Below are positions 1-5,278 of a stretch of DNA of 5,278 nucleotides, piece by piece; position 1 is the stretch's first letter; each line of letters starts with the position of its first letter. Location of the stretch: NCBI GenBank assembly GCA_002690755.1, contig NZFT01000023.1:29127-34404 (forward strand), written 5' to 3'. The stretch is from Phycisphaerae bacterium. GTDB lineage: Bacteria; Planctomycetota; Phycisphaerae; Phycisphaerales; SM1A02. The notes under the pieces were generated by a model. The model was not told the origin of the DNA and did not search any database. It saw only the letters and a list, made by a program, of their open reading frames with translations. The position numbers and the translations under genes were made by a program.

Positions 1-67
1 CCCAGGGGATCGGCCGGCCCTCCCAGACCAGCCACTTCGATTGTATGAAGCGCGGTCGTCGAAACAA
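1..67 (-). CDS. Possible N-terminal fragment of a minus-strand gene cut by the left edge
   Basis: I do not recognise this protein. On the minus strand a frame is open from a TTG codon at 67-65 to the left edge, just downstream of an in-frame TGA at 76-74. It would begin MFRRPRFIQSKWLVWEGRPI. The 13 codons nearest the edge all end in G or C, as expected of a coding frame in this GC-rich genome, while the competing frames at the same place do not show this. Against it, TTG is a rare start, the only Shine-Dalgarno-like sequence is a weak TGAAG about 7 nt upstream, and only 22 residues are visible. If real, the gene is transcribed divergently from the UVR-motif gene at 322-1017. The alternative is a plus-strand reading tail that ends at 128-130, which has poorer third-position bias. 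Confidence 0.25.
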   Translation of the reverse strand, partial: MFRRPRFIQSKWLVWEGRPIPW

Positions 68-321
68 GGGTCGACTTCACAGGTTGGTTCCGAACTGGTG
101 GTGATCTCCTCCCGAGGCTCCGCCGAATGATCCGACGAACACCATTTCTTCTCCCTGAACGGGGTTTCGGTTCGATCGATCACGTATCTTCACGGGAGCA
201 AATTTTTTCGGTGAGGATCGCGTTGCCTCGGACGGGAGCATCCGGAAGACCCGGCGCGGGGTGGATGACCGGTACGATCCACAGGGTCGACCCACCTGCG
301 AGCAACCCCTCTGGAGACGCC
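68..321. promoter_or_regulatory. Non-coding spacer upstream of the UVR-motif gene, probable promoter region
   Basis: This stretch is visibly less GC-rich than the genes, with the T-run at about 203-208 (AATTTTTT) as its most AT-rich point. Short frames cross it, but none shows convincing codon bias or family resemblance. A TATCTT hexamer at 185-190 on the plus strand could be a -10 element, but I see no good -35 at the right distance, so I do not assign a promoter. The 9-mer ACGGGAGCA occurs at 192-200 and again at 232-240, exactly 40 bp apart. GATCGATC at 174-181 is a short palindrome. The promoter role rests mainly on position ahead of a gene with its own ribosome binding site. Confidence 0.35.
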
Positions 322-324
322 GTG
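313..324 (+). promoter_or_regulatory. Shine-Dalgarno GGAG that fixes the GTG start at 322
   Basis: GGAG at 313-316 lies 5 nt before GTG at 322-324. The protein that starts here opens with the hydrophilic, Trp-containing block expected for this family. The reading frame is open back to an ATG at 127, which would add 65 residues, but those residues are low in coding character and lack family resemblance. The GTG is therefore preferred. Confidence 0.65.
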
Positions 325-1017
325 AAGCACGATTTGACCGGACTCATGCGTGATTGGCCCTTCGAGGGCGATGGTCTTCAGGCGAGGATCGTCTCGTTGA
401 CCGAGGACCGGGAGGTGCTCCAGGTGCGGGTGGAGCTGGGCCTGCTCCAGATGGAGATGGACGGACGCCCCGACGGCGGTGAGGACCGGCTCACGTCGGT
501 CGAGTCGCAGGTGGCCGAAGATCCGGAATTCGAGATCGACGAGACGCTTGCGGGCGAACTGCGAGCCGAAGCGGTGCAGGTCCATCAGCGCTATGTCGCG
601 TTTTCCACGCTGGAGGCGTACGAACTGGTGGTGCGGGACACGAGTCGGAATCTCCGGGTGTTCGACCTGTGTCGGGACCGCGCCTGCAGGGACGAGGATC
701 GCAGCGTGCTCGAGCAGTTCAGGCCGCAGGTGATCGCGACCCGGGCGCGGGCGGCCTCACTGGTCGCGATTCGCGACCAGGCTTCGAGCGAGGCACGGAA
801 CATCCTCGAGGCGGCGATCAACGACATTCGCCACGGGCTGGCCGAAGACGCAGCGGAGCCGCCGGAGATCTCGATGCTCGAGGGCATGCGCGACGTCCTT
901 CAACCCCAGTTGCCTTCGAGCCAGCGGAACGACCTCGAACAGCGACTGCTCGCGGCCGTCGCCTCGGAAAACTACGAACTCGCGGCGATCCTTCGGGACG
1001 AACTTCGTCAGATGTGA
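322..1017 (+). CDS. UvrB/UvrC-motif (UVR domain) protein, planctomycete type
   Basis: A 231-residue soluble protein with no signal peptide or membrane segment. The last 30 residues (about 202-231, with LEQRLLAAVASENYELAAIL and then RDELRQM) match the UVR motif, the short helical hairpin through which UvrB and UvrC bind each other and which also occurs in unrelated proteins such as Clp-associated McsA. The N-terminal part (residues 9-51) has a DWPFEGD block and then LGLLQMEMDGRPDG. The middle part (about 83-118) has AVQVHQRY, LEAYELVVRDTSRN and LRVFDL. As I recall them, these blocks are typical of a planctomycete family annotated only as 'UvrB/UvrC motif-containing protein'. No helicase or nuclease domain is present, so a direct repair role should not be assumed; a protein-protein interaction role is the safer inference. 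It has its own upstream spacer and converges on the motor operon, ending 46 bp before that operon's last stop codon. Start: GTG with GGAG 5 nt upstream. The longer ATG start at 127 is less likely. Confidence 0.85.
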   Translation: MKHDLTGLMRDWPFEGDGLQARIVSLTEDREVLQVRVELGLLQMEMDGRPDGGEDRLTSVESQVAEDPEFEIDETLAGELRAEAVQVHQRYVAFSTLEAYELVVRDTSRNLRVFDLCRDRACRDEDRSVLEQFRPQVIATRARAASLVAIRDQASSEARNILEAAINDIRHGLAEDAAEPPEISMLEGMRDVLQPQLPSSQRNDLEQRLLAAVASENYELAAILRDELRQM

Positions 1018-1033
1018 TTCGGGTGGGCCGGTC

Positions 1034-1056
1034 GTCCGCAGGTCGGACCTCGTCCG
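1034..1056. terminator. Weak overlapping hairpins between convergent genes
   Basis: The 46-bp gap between the two convergent stop codons contains GTCCG (1034-1038), CGGAC (1044-1048) and GTCCG again (1052-1056). The middle arm can pair with either neighbour, giving 5-bp stems with loops of 5 or 3 nt. Neither strand shows a following T-run, so this is not a standard intrinsic terminator. It could be a weak bidirectional end signal or simply the GC-rich background. Confidence 0.2.
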
Positions 1057-1063
1057 CCGCGGA

Positions 1064-3364
1064 TCAGCGTGTCTCGACCGAAACGAGTCCGCGGAGGCGT
1101 TCGAAACGACGTTGGAACGCGTCTCCGCCGAAGTCGGGTCGCTCGGCCCGGAGTCGGTCGATGCGGGGTCCGATTCGATCGAGATTGCGACCGAGCAGCT
1201 GCAGCAGTTCGAGTCGTTCGATCTCGCATCGCCACCAGATCGGATCGGCCGGGGTCGTTCCTCGCACGATCCTGGTCAGGATGCGAATCGCCGCGGCGGC
1301 ATCGGCTTCGGTCGGCACGGTCCGCGAGGCATCGGGTGCGGTGGCGAGACGCCCGCCCAGCAGGATCGCCTGCAGGGCCAGTGGTTCGATCGCGTCGGGA
1401 TTGCCGAGGAGGATCCGATCGAGCCGTGCTCCCGCCCGTTTCGCCCGTCCGGCGGCGGCATCGATCCAAGCCCATTCCAGCAGGGTGGTGTCATCGAGCT
1501 CGGACCGCAGCGGGTCCGTGCCCTGGTCGGTTCGAGCGCCGACCGCGAGCACCGCATCGGCCGTCGCACCGGCATCGCGTCGGTCATCGGCATCGAGGGA
1601 CGCCACCACCGAGCGGTGGGCTTCACGCCGCGCGGTCGCGAGCAGGCGTCGGGCGAGGGCCGGATCGTCGCGCTCCAGACGGGCGAGCATTCCAGCGGCT
1701 TCGGGCTCCCGGCCGTCGCGTCGCAGGGCTTCGATCGCGAGGGTCGCGAGTCGCATCCGGGTTCGTTCGTTCTCGGGCAGCGGGCCCGGCGTGGTCCACT
1801 GCAAGGCGATCTTCGCCGCCGAATTCACGCGGTCGAGATCGAGGAGCAGGCCGATCCGGGCGAGCTCGGCGTCGACCCGGAGGGGCGCGAGCGGATCCGC
1901 GGGAAGGCGATCGTCGATCGCTTCGAGCCGTCGCAGGAGCAACTCGCGCTCGATGCCGGGATCCTCGAGCTCGCTGATCCGCACCAGCGCTTCCGGTCCA
2001 CGGGTCGATCGCCGGTCGATCGTGGTCCAGGCGTCCCGGGCCGCGTTCTGGTCGCCGCGCGACATCGCGCGTTCCCCGGATCGCATGATCCAGTCGTCGA
2101 GTGCGGGGTGACGTGGGATCGCGGCGGCGAGGCGGCCGACGGTGACGGCATGGCGTCGATCGTCGGGCTCGGCGTCCGCGAGCCGCACCGCGAGTTCCGC
2201 GGCACGGAGCGTGCTCGGGTGGGCGGGAAGCAGTTCGCACGCGGCGACGAGTTGCTCGATCGCCTCGTCGAGGCGATCCGCGCGAAGAGCCAGATTCGCG
2301 AGTTCGAGGCGGGCCTCCATCGCGACGTCGTCGGTTTCGGCCTCCAATCCGCGTTGCGCGAGTCGGATCGCCGTCGCGAGGTCACCGGCCTCACCGGATT
2401 CGATGGCGCGACCGAGGGCGATCAGCGGTGCCATCGTTTCCGCCTGGTCGCCGGAATCGAGTCCGCTCGCGATTCCAGCCAGTCCACGAACCAGTTTCGG
2501 ACGGACGACCGGATTCTCCTCGGTGGTTCGGAGCAGTTCGACGAGTGCGACCTGCGTCGCCCGGGTGGCCGGCATCGTCTCGGAGGCGGCCTGCAGCAGG
2601 ATCGCCGCGAGGAGCAGGCGATCCGCGGGTCGGCGCCGGATCCGCAGCATGTCTCGAGCGACGGCGAGCCGGTTCTTCGCGGTCGCATCGCCGGACTTCG
2701 CGAGTCGGTCCAGCCATTCGAACTCGATCGCATCCACGCCCCCCGGATTCTCTCGAACCCGGGTGAGCAGGGTCGCCGCGGACCGAGTGGATGCGGATTC
2801 CTCCGCGATCAGCGCGAGCAGGGCGAGGCCGGCAAGCGTCGCACCGTCGAGTTCGGTGGTTCGTTCCGCGGCCTCACCGATTCCTCGATGCAGCTTCCGC
2901 AGGGGTTCCGAGTCGATCCGGGGGCGATCGCCGCGGCTCATGGTTTCGAGGATCTCGAGCGTGGCGGTGAGACAGATGGCCTGCGCGACGCGTCGGTCGC
3001 GTCCCAGGCCGGTGGTCGATGCGAGGTCGGACGAAGCCGCTTCGATGAACCGCCGGGCGCGGCGGAGGGGGACCTGAACGGATCCGGCGAGGGCTCGCGA
3101 GAAGGGGGTCCAGATCAGGCGGGCTCGAACCCGCGGTGGAATCTCCTCGCGCAGGATCGCCGCCGCCGACTCGAGGCGACGATCGGCGCGGTCCAGTGGG
3201 TCCTCGATGGACTCGAAGTCGGCCTCGATCGCTTCGGGGGCGACGGCGGGTGGTGAGGCGGGTGGTGAGGCGGGTGGTGACGTCCGCGGCGCGGCCGCGA
3301 AACCTCCGGCGAGGGCCAGCGCGAAGACACCGCCGAGGCGGGGCATGCGACCGATCGTCCGCAT
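1064..3364 (-). CDS. Exported helical-repeat (TPR-like) protein, last gene of the ExbB/ExbD operon
   Basis: A 766-residue protein with a likely Sec signal peptide. Basic residues (MRTIGRMPR) are followed by a hydrophobic core (GGVFALALAGGFAAA), with probable cleavage near residue 25. A Ser/Pro/Ala linker of three SPPA units follows (residues about 29-40). The rest is almost entirely Ala/Leu/Arg/Glu-rich helix. The clearest TPR-like pairs are at about 329-400 (TAIRLAQRGLEAE, then ARLELANLALRADRLDEAIE, then a helix ending in LLPAHP). Similar helical pairs lie at about 540-575, 628-670 and 690-745. There are no catalytic motifs and no C-terminal anchor, so a soluble periplasmic scaffold or adaptor for the motor is inferred. 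Its ATG shares one base with the stop of the second ExbD (TGATG), with a GGAAG about 12 nt upstream, so translation is probably coupled. M7 is an alternative start that would also keep the signal peptide. Gene and export are confident; partner and role are not. Confidence 0.85.
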   Translation of the reverse strand: MRTIGRMPRLGGVFALALAGGFAAAPRTSPPASPPASPPAVAPEAIEADFESIEDPLDRADRRLESAAAILREEIPPRVRARLIWTPFSRALAGSVQVPLRRARRFIEAASSDLASTTGLGRDRRVAQAICLTATLEILETMSRGDRPRIDSEPLRKLHRGIGEAAERTTELDGATLAGLALLALIAEESASTRSAATLLTRVRENPGGVDAIEFEWLDRLAKSGDATAKNRLAVARDMLRIRRRPADRLLLAAILLQAASETMPATRATQVALVELLRTTEENPVVRPKLVRGLAGIASGLDSGDQAETMAPLIALGRAIESGEAGDLATAIRLAQRGLEAETDDVAMEARLELANLALRADRLDEAIEQLVAACELLPAHPSTLRAAELAVRLADAEPDDRRHAVTVGRLAAAIPRHPALDDWIMRSGERAMSRGDQNAARDAWTTIDRRSTRGPEALVRISELEDPGIERELLLRRLEAIDDRLPADPLAPLRVDAELARIGLLLDLDRVNSAAKIALQWTTPGPLPENERTRMRLATLAIEALRRDGREPEAAGMLARLERDDPALARRLLATARREAHRSVVASLDADDRRDAGATADAVLAVGARTDQGTDPLRSELDDTTLLEWAWIDAAAGRAKRAGARLDRILLGNPDAIEPLALQAILLGGRLATAPDASRTVPTEADAAAAIRILTRIVRGTTPADPIWWRCEIERLELLQLLGRNLDRIGPRIDRLRAERPDFGGDAFQRRFERLRGLVSVETR
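3245..3280 (-). repeat. Three tandem 12-bp units encoding SPPA x3
   Basis: The plus strand reads GGCGGGTGGTGA three times without change (3245-3256, 3257-3268, 3269-3280). On the coding strand each unit is TCACCACCCGCC, or Ser-Pro-Pro-Ala. The array sits just after the signal peptide of the repeat protein and forms a flexible linker. As an in-frame repeat identical at DNA level, it is likely to vary in copy number between relatives. Confidence 0.9.
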
Positions 3365-3840
3365 CAGGGGCCGCTTCCGCTGGAAGTGTCGATGAACCCC
3401 ACCGAATCGAATCCGGCGCGGACCGCGGCGTTGAACGCTTCGACCGCCTCGCCCCAGTCGACGTCGGGGCGCGGATCGATGTGGACCGGCGTGTCGAGGG
3501 GCAGCAGTCCGCCTCGGTCCACCCGCCGCGTCTCGAGAAAGGCGGTGAGGGCATCGACGTGGATCGGGCCCTCCCAGGGGCCGTCCACCCTGATCCGTCC
3601 CCCGCCCGCGACCTGCACCACCACCGGCGTCACGTCGAGCTCGAACGGATCGATGTCGAACGATTCTCCGCGATCCGGGACGTCCAGTCGGAACGTCTGC
3701 TCGCCCACCGCGAAGCTCGTCCCGAGCAGGAAGTAGATGAGCAACTGGAACACCACGTCGATCATCGGGGTGAGATTGAGTTCCACCTTGGCCTTCTCCA
3801 GGCGTCCGGTCGCGGTCGAAGGGCGTCGTCGGTGGCTCAC
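3364..3840 (-). CDS. exbD: ExbD/TolR-family biopolymer transport protein, second copy
   Basis: A 158-residue inner-membrane stator subunit of an ExbB/TolQ-type proton-driven motor. A short basic cytoplasmic tail is followed by LNLTPMIDVVFQLLIYFLLG (residues 21-40), the single membrane helix. Asp28 in PMID corresponds to the essential proton-carrying Asp of ExbD (Asp25 in E. coli). The periplasmic part (about 45-158) keeps the ExbD order of strand and helix and ends with PVHIDPRPDVDWGEAVEAFN and GFDSVGFID. It differs clearly from the first ExbD in this operon, including a longer stretch before the final helix, so the pair is not a recent duplication. The start is GTG, overlapping the upstream stop by 4 nt (GTGA), with a strong GGAGG 7 nt upstream. 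Its own stop overlaps the next start by one base. Family is confident. Whether it works with TonB-like, TolA-like or other partners cannot be told. Confidence 0.92.
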   Translation of the reverse strand: MSHRRRPSTATGRLEKAKVELNLTPMIDVVFQLLIYFLLGTSFAVGEQTFRLDVPDRGESFDIDPFELDVTPVVVQVAGGGRIRVDGPWEGPIHVDALTAFLETRRVDRGGLLPLDTPVHIDPRPDVDWGEAVEAFNAAVRAGFDSVGFIDTSSGSGP

Positions 3841-4334
3841 GCGTCCTCCTCCCGGGCGGCAAGGGACTCGTCGATCACCACGAGATTGACGCGGACGCCA
3901 TCGGGTCGACCGGTACCCCGCCCCGACCGTCCGAGGGCTTCGAGCACGGGCGAAACCGTCTGGTAGGGCAATCGCCGATCCGCGCGGAGATTCACCTGCA
4001 GTTCGGGCGTTTCGAGGAGCCGCCGCCGAACCTCGCTCTCGAGGGAGGCGATGCCCGCGACGTCGAGGTCGAAGTCCCGCTGTTCGAGGGTCGCACGTCG
4101 GCGATCGGCGAGCTCGTCATGCACGAGATTCACCACGATGCGGGGCGCTTCATCCGCCGCCCCGGCCGCAGGATCCCTCGGTACGGGGAGCTCCATCGGC
4201 ACCTGCTCGACCGCGGTGATCCGGGAGACGAGGACGAAGAACACGACCAGCAGAAAGGTCATGTCGATCATCGGCGTCAGGTTCGCGCCGGTGCGGACGG
4301 GACGTCCCACGTCGAGCTTCGAGACGGCGCTCAC
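3837..4334 (-). CDS. exbD: ExbD/TolR-family biopolymer transport protein, first copy
   Basis: A 165-residue inner-membrane stator subunit. After about 17 cytoplasmic residues comes NLTPMIDMTFLLVVFFVLVS (18-37), the single membrane helix. Asp24 in PMID is the conserved proton-channel Asp. The periplasmic domain follows. Its C-terminal part (about 110-155, with LQVNLRADRRLPYQTVSPVL and then VRVNLVVIDESL) matches the typical ExbD ending, in which a strand with a basic ADRR-like turn precedes the last helix and strand. The frame is open much further upstream across the exbB gene, but that part is a shadow. The true start is the GTG at 4334-4332, overlapping the exbB stop by 4 nt (GTGA), which leaves a normal ExbD length and a short cytoplasmic tail. 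It should assemble with the ExbB encoded just upstream and perhaps pair with the second ExbD. Confidence 0.93.
   Translation of the reverse strand: MSAVSKLDVGRPVRTGANLTPMIDMTFLLVVFFVLVSRITAVEQVPMELPVPRDPAAGAADEAPRIVVNLVHDELADRRRATLEQRDFDLDVAGIASLESEVRRRLLETPELQVNLRADRRLPYQTVSPVLEALGRSGRGTGRPDGVRVNLVVIDESLAAREEDA
3844..3853 (-). promoter_or_regulatory. Strong Shine-Dalgarno for the second ExbD
   Basis: The minus strand reads GGGAGGAGGA here, inside the end of the first exbD gene, with GGAGG 7 nt from the GTG at 3840-3838. It supports the GTG start and suggests that this subunit is initiated efficiently as well as by coupling. Confidence 0.8.
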
Positions 4335-5188
4335 GGTTTCGGTGACTCCGATGCGGAGCGGAGGCGGGCGTCGGACGCCGCATCTCCGGGCCTGAACTTC
4401 TCGAGGATCGTCTCGGCCTCCGAGATCGCTTCGGTCAGGCTCGCGTCGAGCCGGCCGCGCAGCGCGGCGTATCCCGCGAGGGCGGGAATCGCGACCACGA
4501 GGCCCCAGAACGTCGTGACCAGTGCGGTGCCGATGCCGCCGGCGAGCAGCACCGGGTCCGCGTTGCCGCCGCTTGCGACGATCGACTGGAACGCGAGGAT
4601 CATGCCGTACACGGTGCCGAAGAGACCGACCATCGGGCTCACCTGACCGATCACGTTCAGAATCTCGACGTGACGGGTCCGGCGGGCGATGACTTCGGTC
4701 GCGTTCTGTTCGAGCCCGCCCTCCATCGACTGGAATCCGGCGGGGGCCCGTTCGAGGCCGCCGAGCAGGATCGTCGAGAAATCGCTCTCCGCATCGGGTT
4801 CCGAGAGCATCGCCATCGTCTCCTTGTACCGTCCGGCGTCGACGTACTCCGCAGCGCGGTGCATGACGACCTCGGGGGCGATGCTCGCCCGTCGGTTCGC
4901 GGCGGCGAGCTGGCCGATCAGGCCGATGCTGGCCACGCTGGTGGCCATCAGGAGCCAGATGACGATGCTGCCGAGCCACTCCACGCTTCGAACGCCGTTG
5001 ACGTCCACCGCGTGCGAGATGAAGAAGGCCTCCGCGAAGCTGTGGGCCGGGGCATCCCCCTGGGCGGAGGCGGACGTGGTCGCGGCGAGCATCGTGAGCG
5101 TGGCGAGCATCGCGAGCGTTGGGACGCCGGGGATCCGGGATCGTGGATGTCGTCCGTGCAGTGGGTGGTCTTCGTGATTCATGGTCAT
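4331..5188 (-). CDS. exbB: MotA/TolQ/ExbB-family proton channel protein with signal peptide
   Basis: A 285-residue inner-membrane channel subunit that couples proton flow to movement of ExbD-type partners. A basic n-region and hydrophobic core (about 22-42, LAMLATLTMLAA, ending SASAQ) form a likely cleavable signal peptide. A short periplasmic stretch and membrane helix 1 (about 71-92) follow, then a cytoplasmic loop (about 93-178). Helix 2 (about 180-203) carries GQVSPMVGLFGTVYGMI, and helix 3 (about 215-240) carries GIGTALVTTFWGLVVAIP. By motif alignment Thr192 and Thr226 match the conserved channel Thr residues of E. coli ExbB (Thr148, Thr181). Thr221 sits where E. coli has Glu176, a change I believe is common in distant family members. 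First gene of the four-gene operon. The start is uncertain: ATG at 5188 is chosen because A-rich leader sequence with AAGGA lies before it. ATGs at 5182, 5212 (GGAGG 11 nt upstream) and 5269 are possible. Confidence 0.92.
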   Translation of the reverse strand: MTMNHEDHPLHGRHPRSRIPGVPTLAMLATLTMLAATTSASAQGDAPAHSFAEAFFISHAVDVNGVRSVEWLGSIVIWLLMATSVASIGLIGQLAAANRRASIAPEVVMHRAAEYVDAGRYKETMAMLSEPDAESDFSTILLGGLERAPAGFQSMEGGLEQNATEVIARRTRHVEILNVIGQVSPMVGLFGTVYGMILAFQSIVASGGNADPVLLAGGIGTALVTTFWGLVVAIPALAGYAALRGRLDASLTEAISEAETILEKFRPGDAASDARLRSASESPKP

Positions 5189-5278
5189 TCGCTTTTCGTC
5201 TTTCCTTCGCATCCGCGGACCCGCCTCCGGTGGAATCGCCGGAACGTCGGTCCGGCTCGATCGTCGCATCCCTTCCGC
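5189..5278 (-). promoter_or_regulatory. Leader upstream of the ExbB/ExbD operon, incomplete
   Basis: About 90 bases lie upstream of the chosen exbB start before the window ends. The stretch nearest the gene is purine-rich on the coding strand (GAAGGAAAGACGAAAAGCGA), as expected of a ribosome-binding leader. No promoter hexamers are convincing. The exbB frame stays open to the right edge. Another frame ends at TGA 5187-5185, overlapping the ATG at 5188 as ATGA. An upstream operon member that enters from the right and ends here is therefore possible but unproven. Confidence 0.3.

Noticed and set aside
127..321. Longer ATG start for the UVR-motif protein
   Set aside because: The extra 65 residues cross the locally AT-richer spacer, show no family blocks, and a good GGAG precedes the GTG at 322.
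669..2111. A 480-codon plus-strand open frame crossing the convergent gene ends
   Set aside because: It overlaps the end of the UVR-motif gene in another frame and then runs antisense to the repeat-protein gene. The product is Arg/Ser-rich without family resemblance.
1112..3256. A 714-codon open frame on the plus strand opposite the repeat-protein gene
   Set aside because: It is antisense to a gene with a signal peptide, coherent helical repeats and operon coupling. Its translation is a low-complexity Arg/Gly/Asp-rich product without domains. In GC-rich genes stop codons are rare on the opposite strand, so long shadows are expected.
3365..3862. Upstream extension of the repeat-protein frame to give 932 residues
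   Set aside because: The extension would overlap the whole second exbD gene in another frame and is Arg/Gly-rich. The ATG at 3364 gives a proper signal peptide and a TGATG junction.
4335..4979. Upstream extension of the first exbD frame through the exbB gene
   Set aside because: ExbD proteins have short cytoplasmic tails. The extension is Arg-rich, has no recognisable domain and lies inside the well-supported exbB gene.
1..5278. Very frequent GATC/CGATCG words, possibly a HIP1-like or methylation-linked repeat
   Set aside because: They appear throughout the genes and fit preferred codons (TCG, GCG, ATC, GAT and CGA next to each other). The full GCGATCGC octamer is not conspicuously repeated, and no spacing pattern is seen.

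Overview
The window is GC-rich and densely coding, and it looks like chromosomal DNA of a Planctomycetota bacterium, perhaps of the Phycisphaerae. That placement is an inference from two things. One is a small protein with a C-terminal UvrB/UvrC-type (UVR) motif that resembles a family I associate with planctomycetes. The other is a compact ExbB - ExbD - ExbD - exported repeat-protein operon of a kind common in that phylum. There are no tRNA or rRNA genes, no CRISPR array, no insertion sequence and no sign of recent transfer.

Layout from left to right. Bases 1-67 may hold the start of a minus-strand gene that leaves the window at the left edge; this is weakly supported. Bases 68-321 are a non-coding, locally AT-richer spacer that probably carries the promoter of the next gene. 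Bases 322-1017 (+) encode the 231-residue UVR-motif protein, starting at a GTG with a good ribosome binding site. A 46-base gap with only small overlapping hairpins separates it from the end of the convergent minus-strand operon.

That operon fills 1064-5188 and is read right to left. Its order is an ExbB/TolQ/MotA-family proton-channel subunit with a signal peptide (4331-5188), a first ExbD/TolR-family subunit (3837-4334), a second and divergent ExbD subunit (3364-3840), and a 766-residue exported helical-repeat (TPR-like) protein (1064-3364). Every junction overlaps: GTGA by 4 nt, GTGA by 4 nt, and TGATG by 1 nt. The four proteins are therefore probably made from one message by coupled translation.

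Functionally, the ExbB and two ExbD proteins should form an inner-membrane motor that uses the proton gradient to do mechanical work in the periplasm. The exported repeat protein is the likely periplasmic partner or adaptor. There is no TonB, TolA, OmpA-like protein or outer-membrane receptor in the window, so the load moved by the motor is unknown. One channel protein with two different ExbD-like stators plus a repeat protein recalls, at the level of gene content only, the AglRQS motor of Myxococcus gliding. The left-hand UVR-motif gene is on the other strand and has no evident link to the motor.
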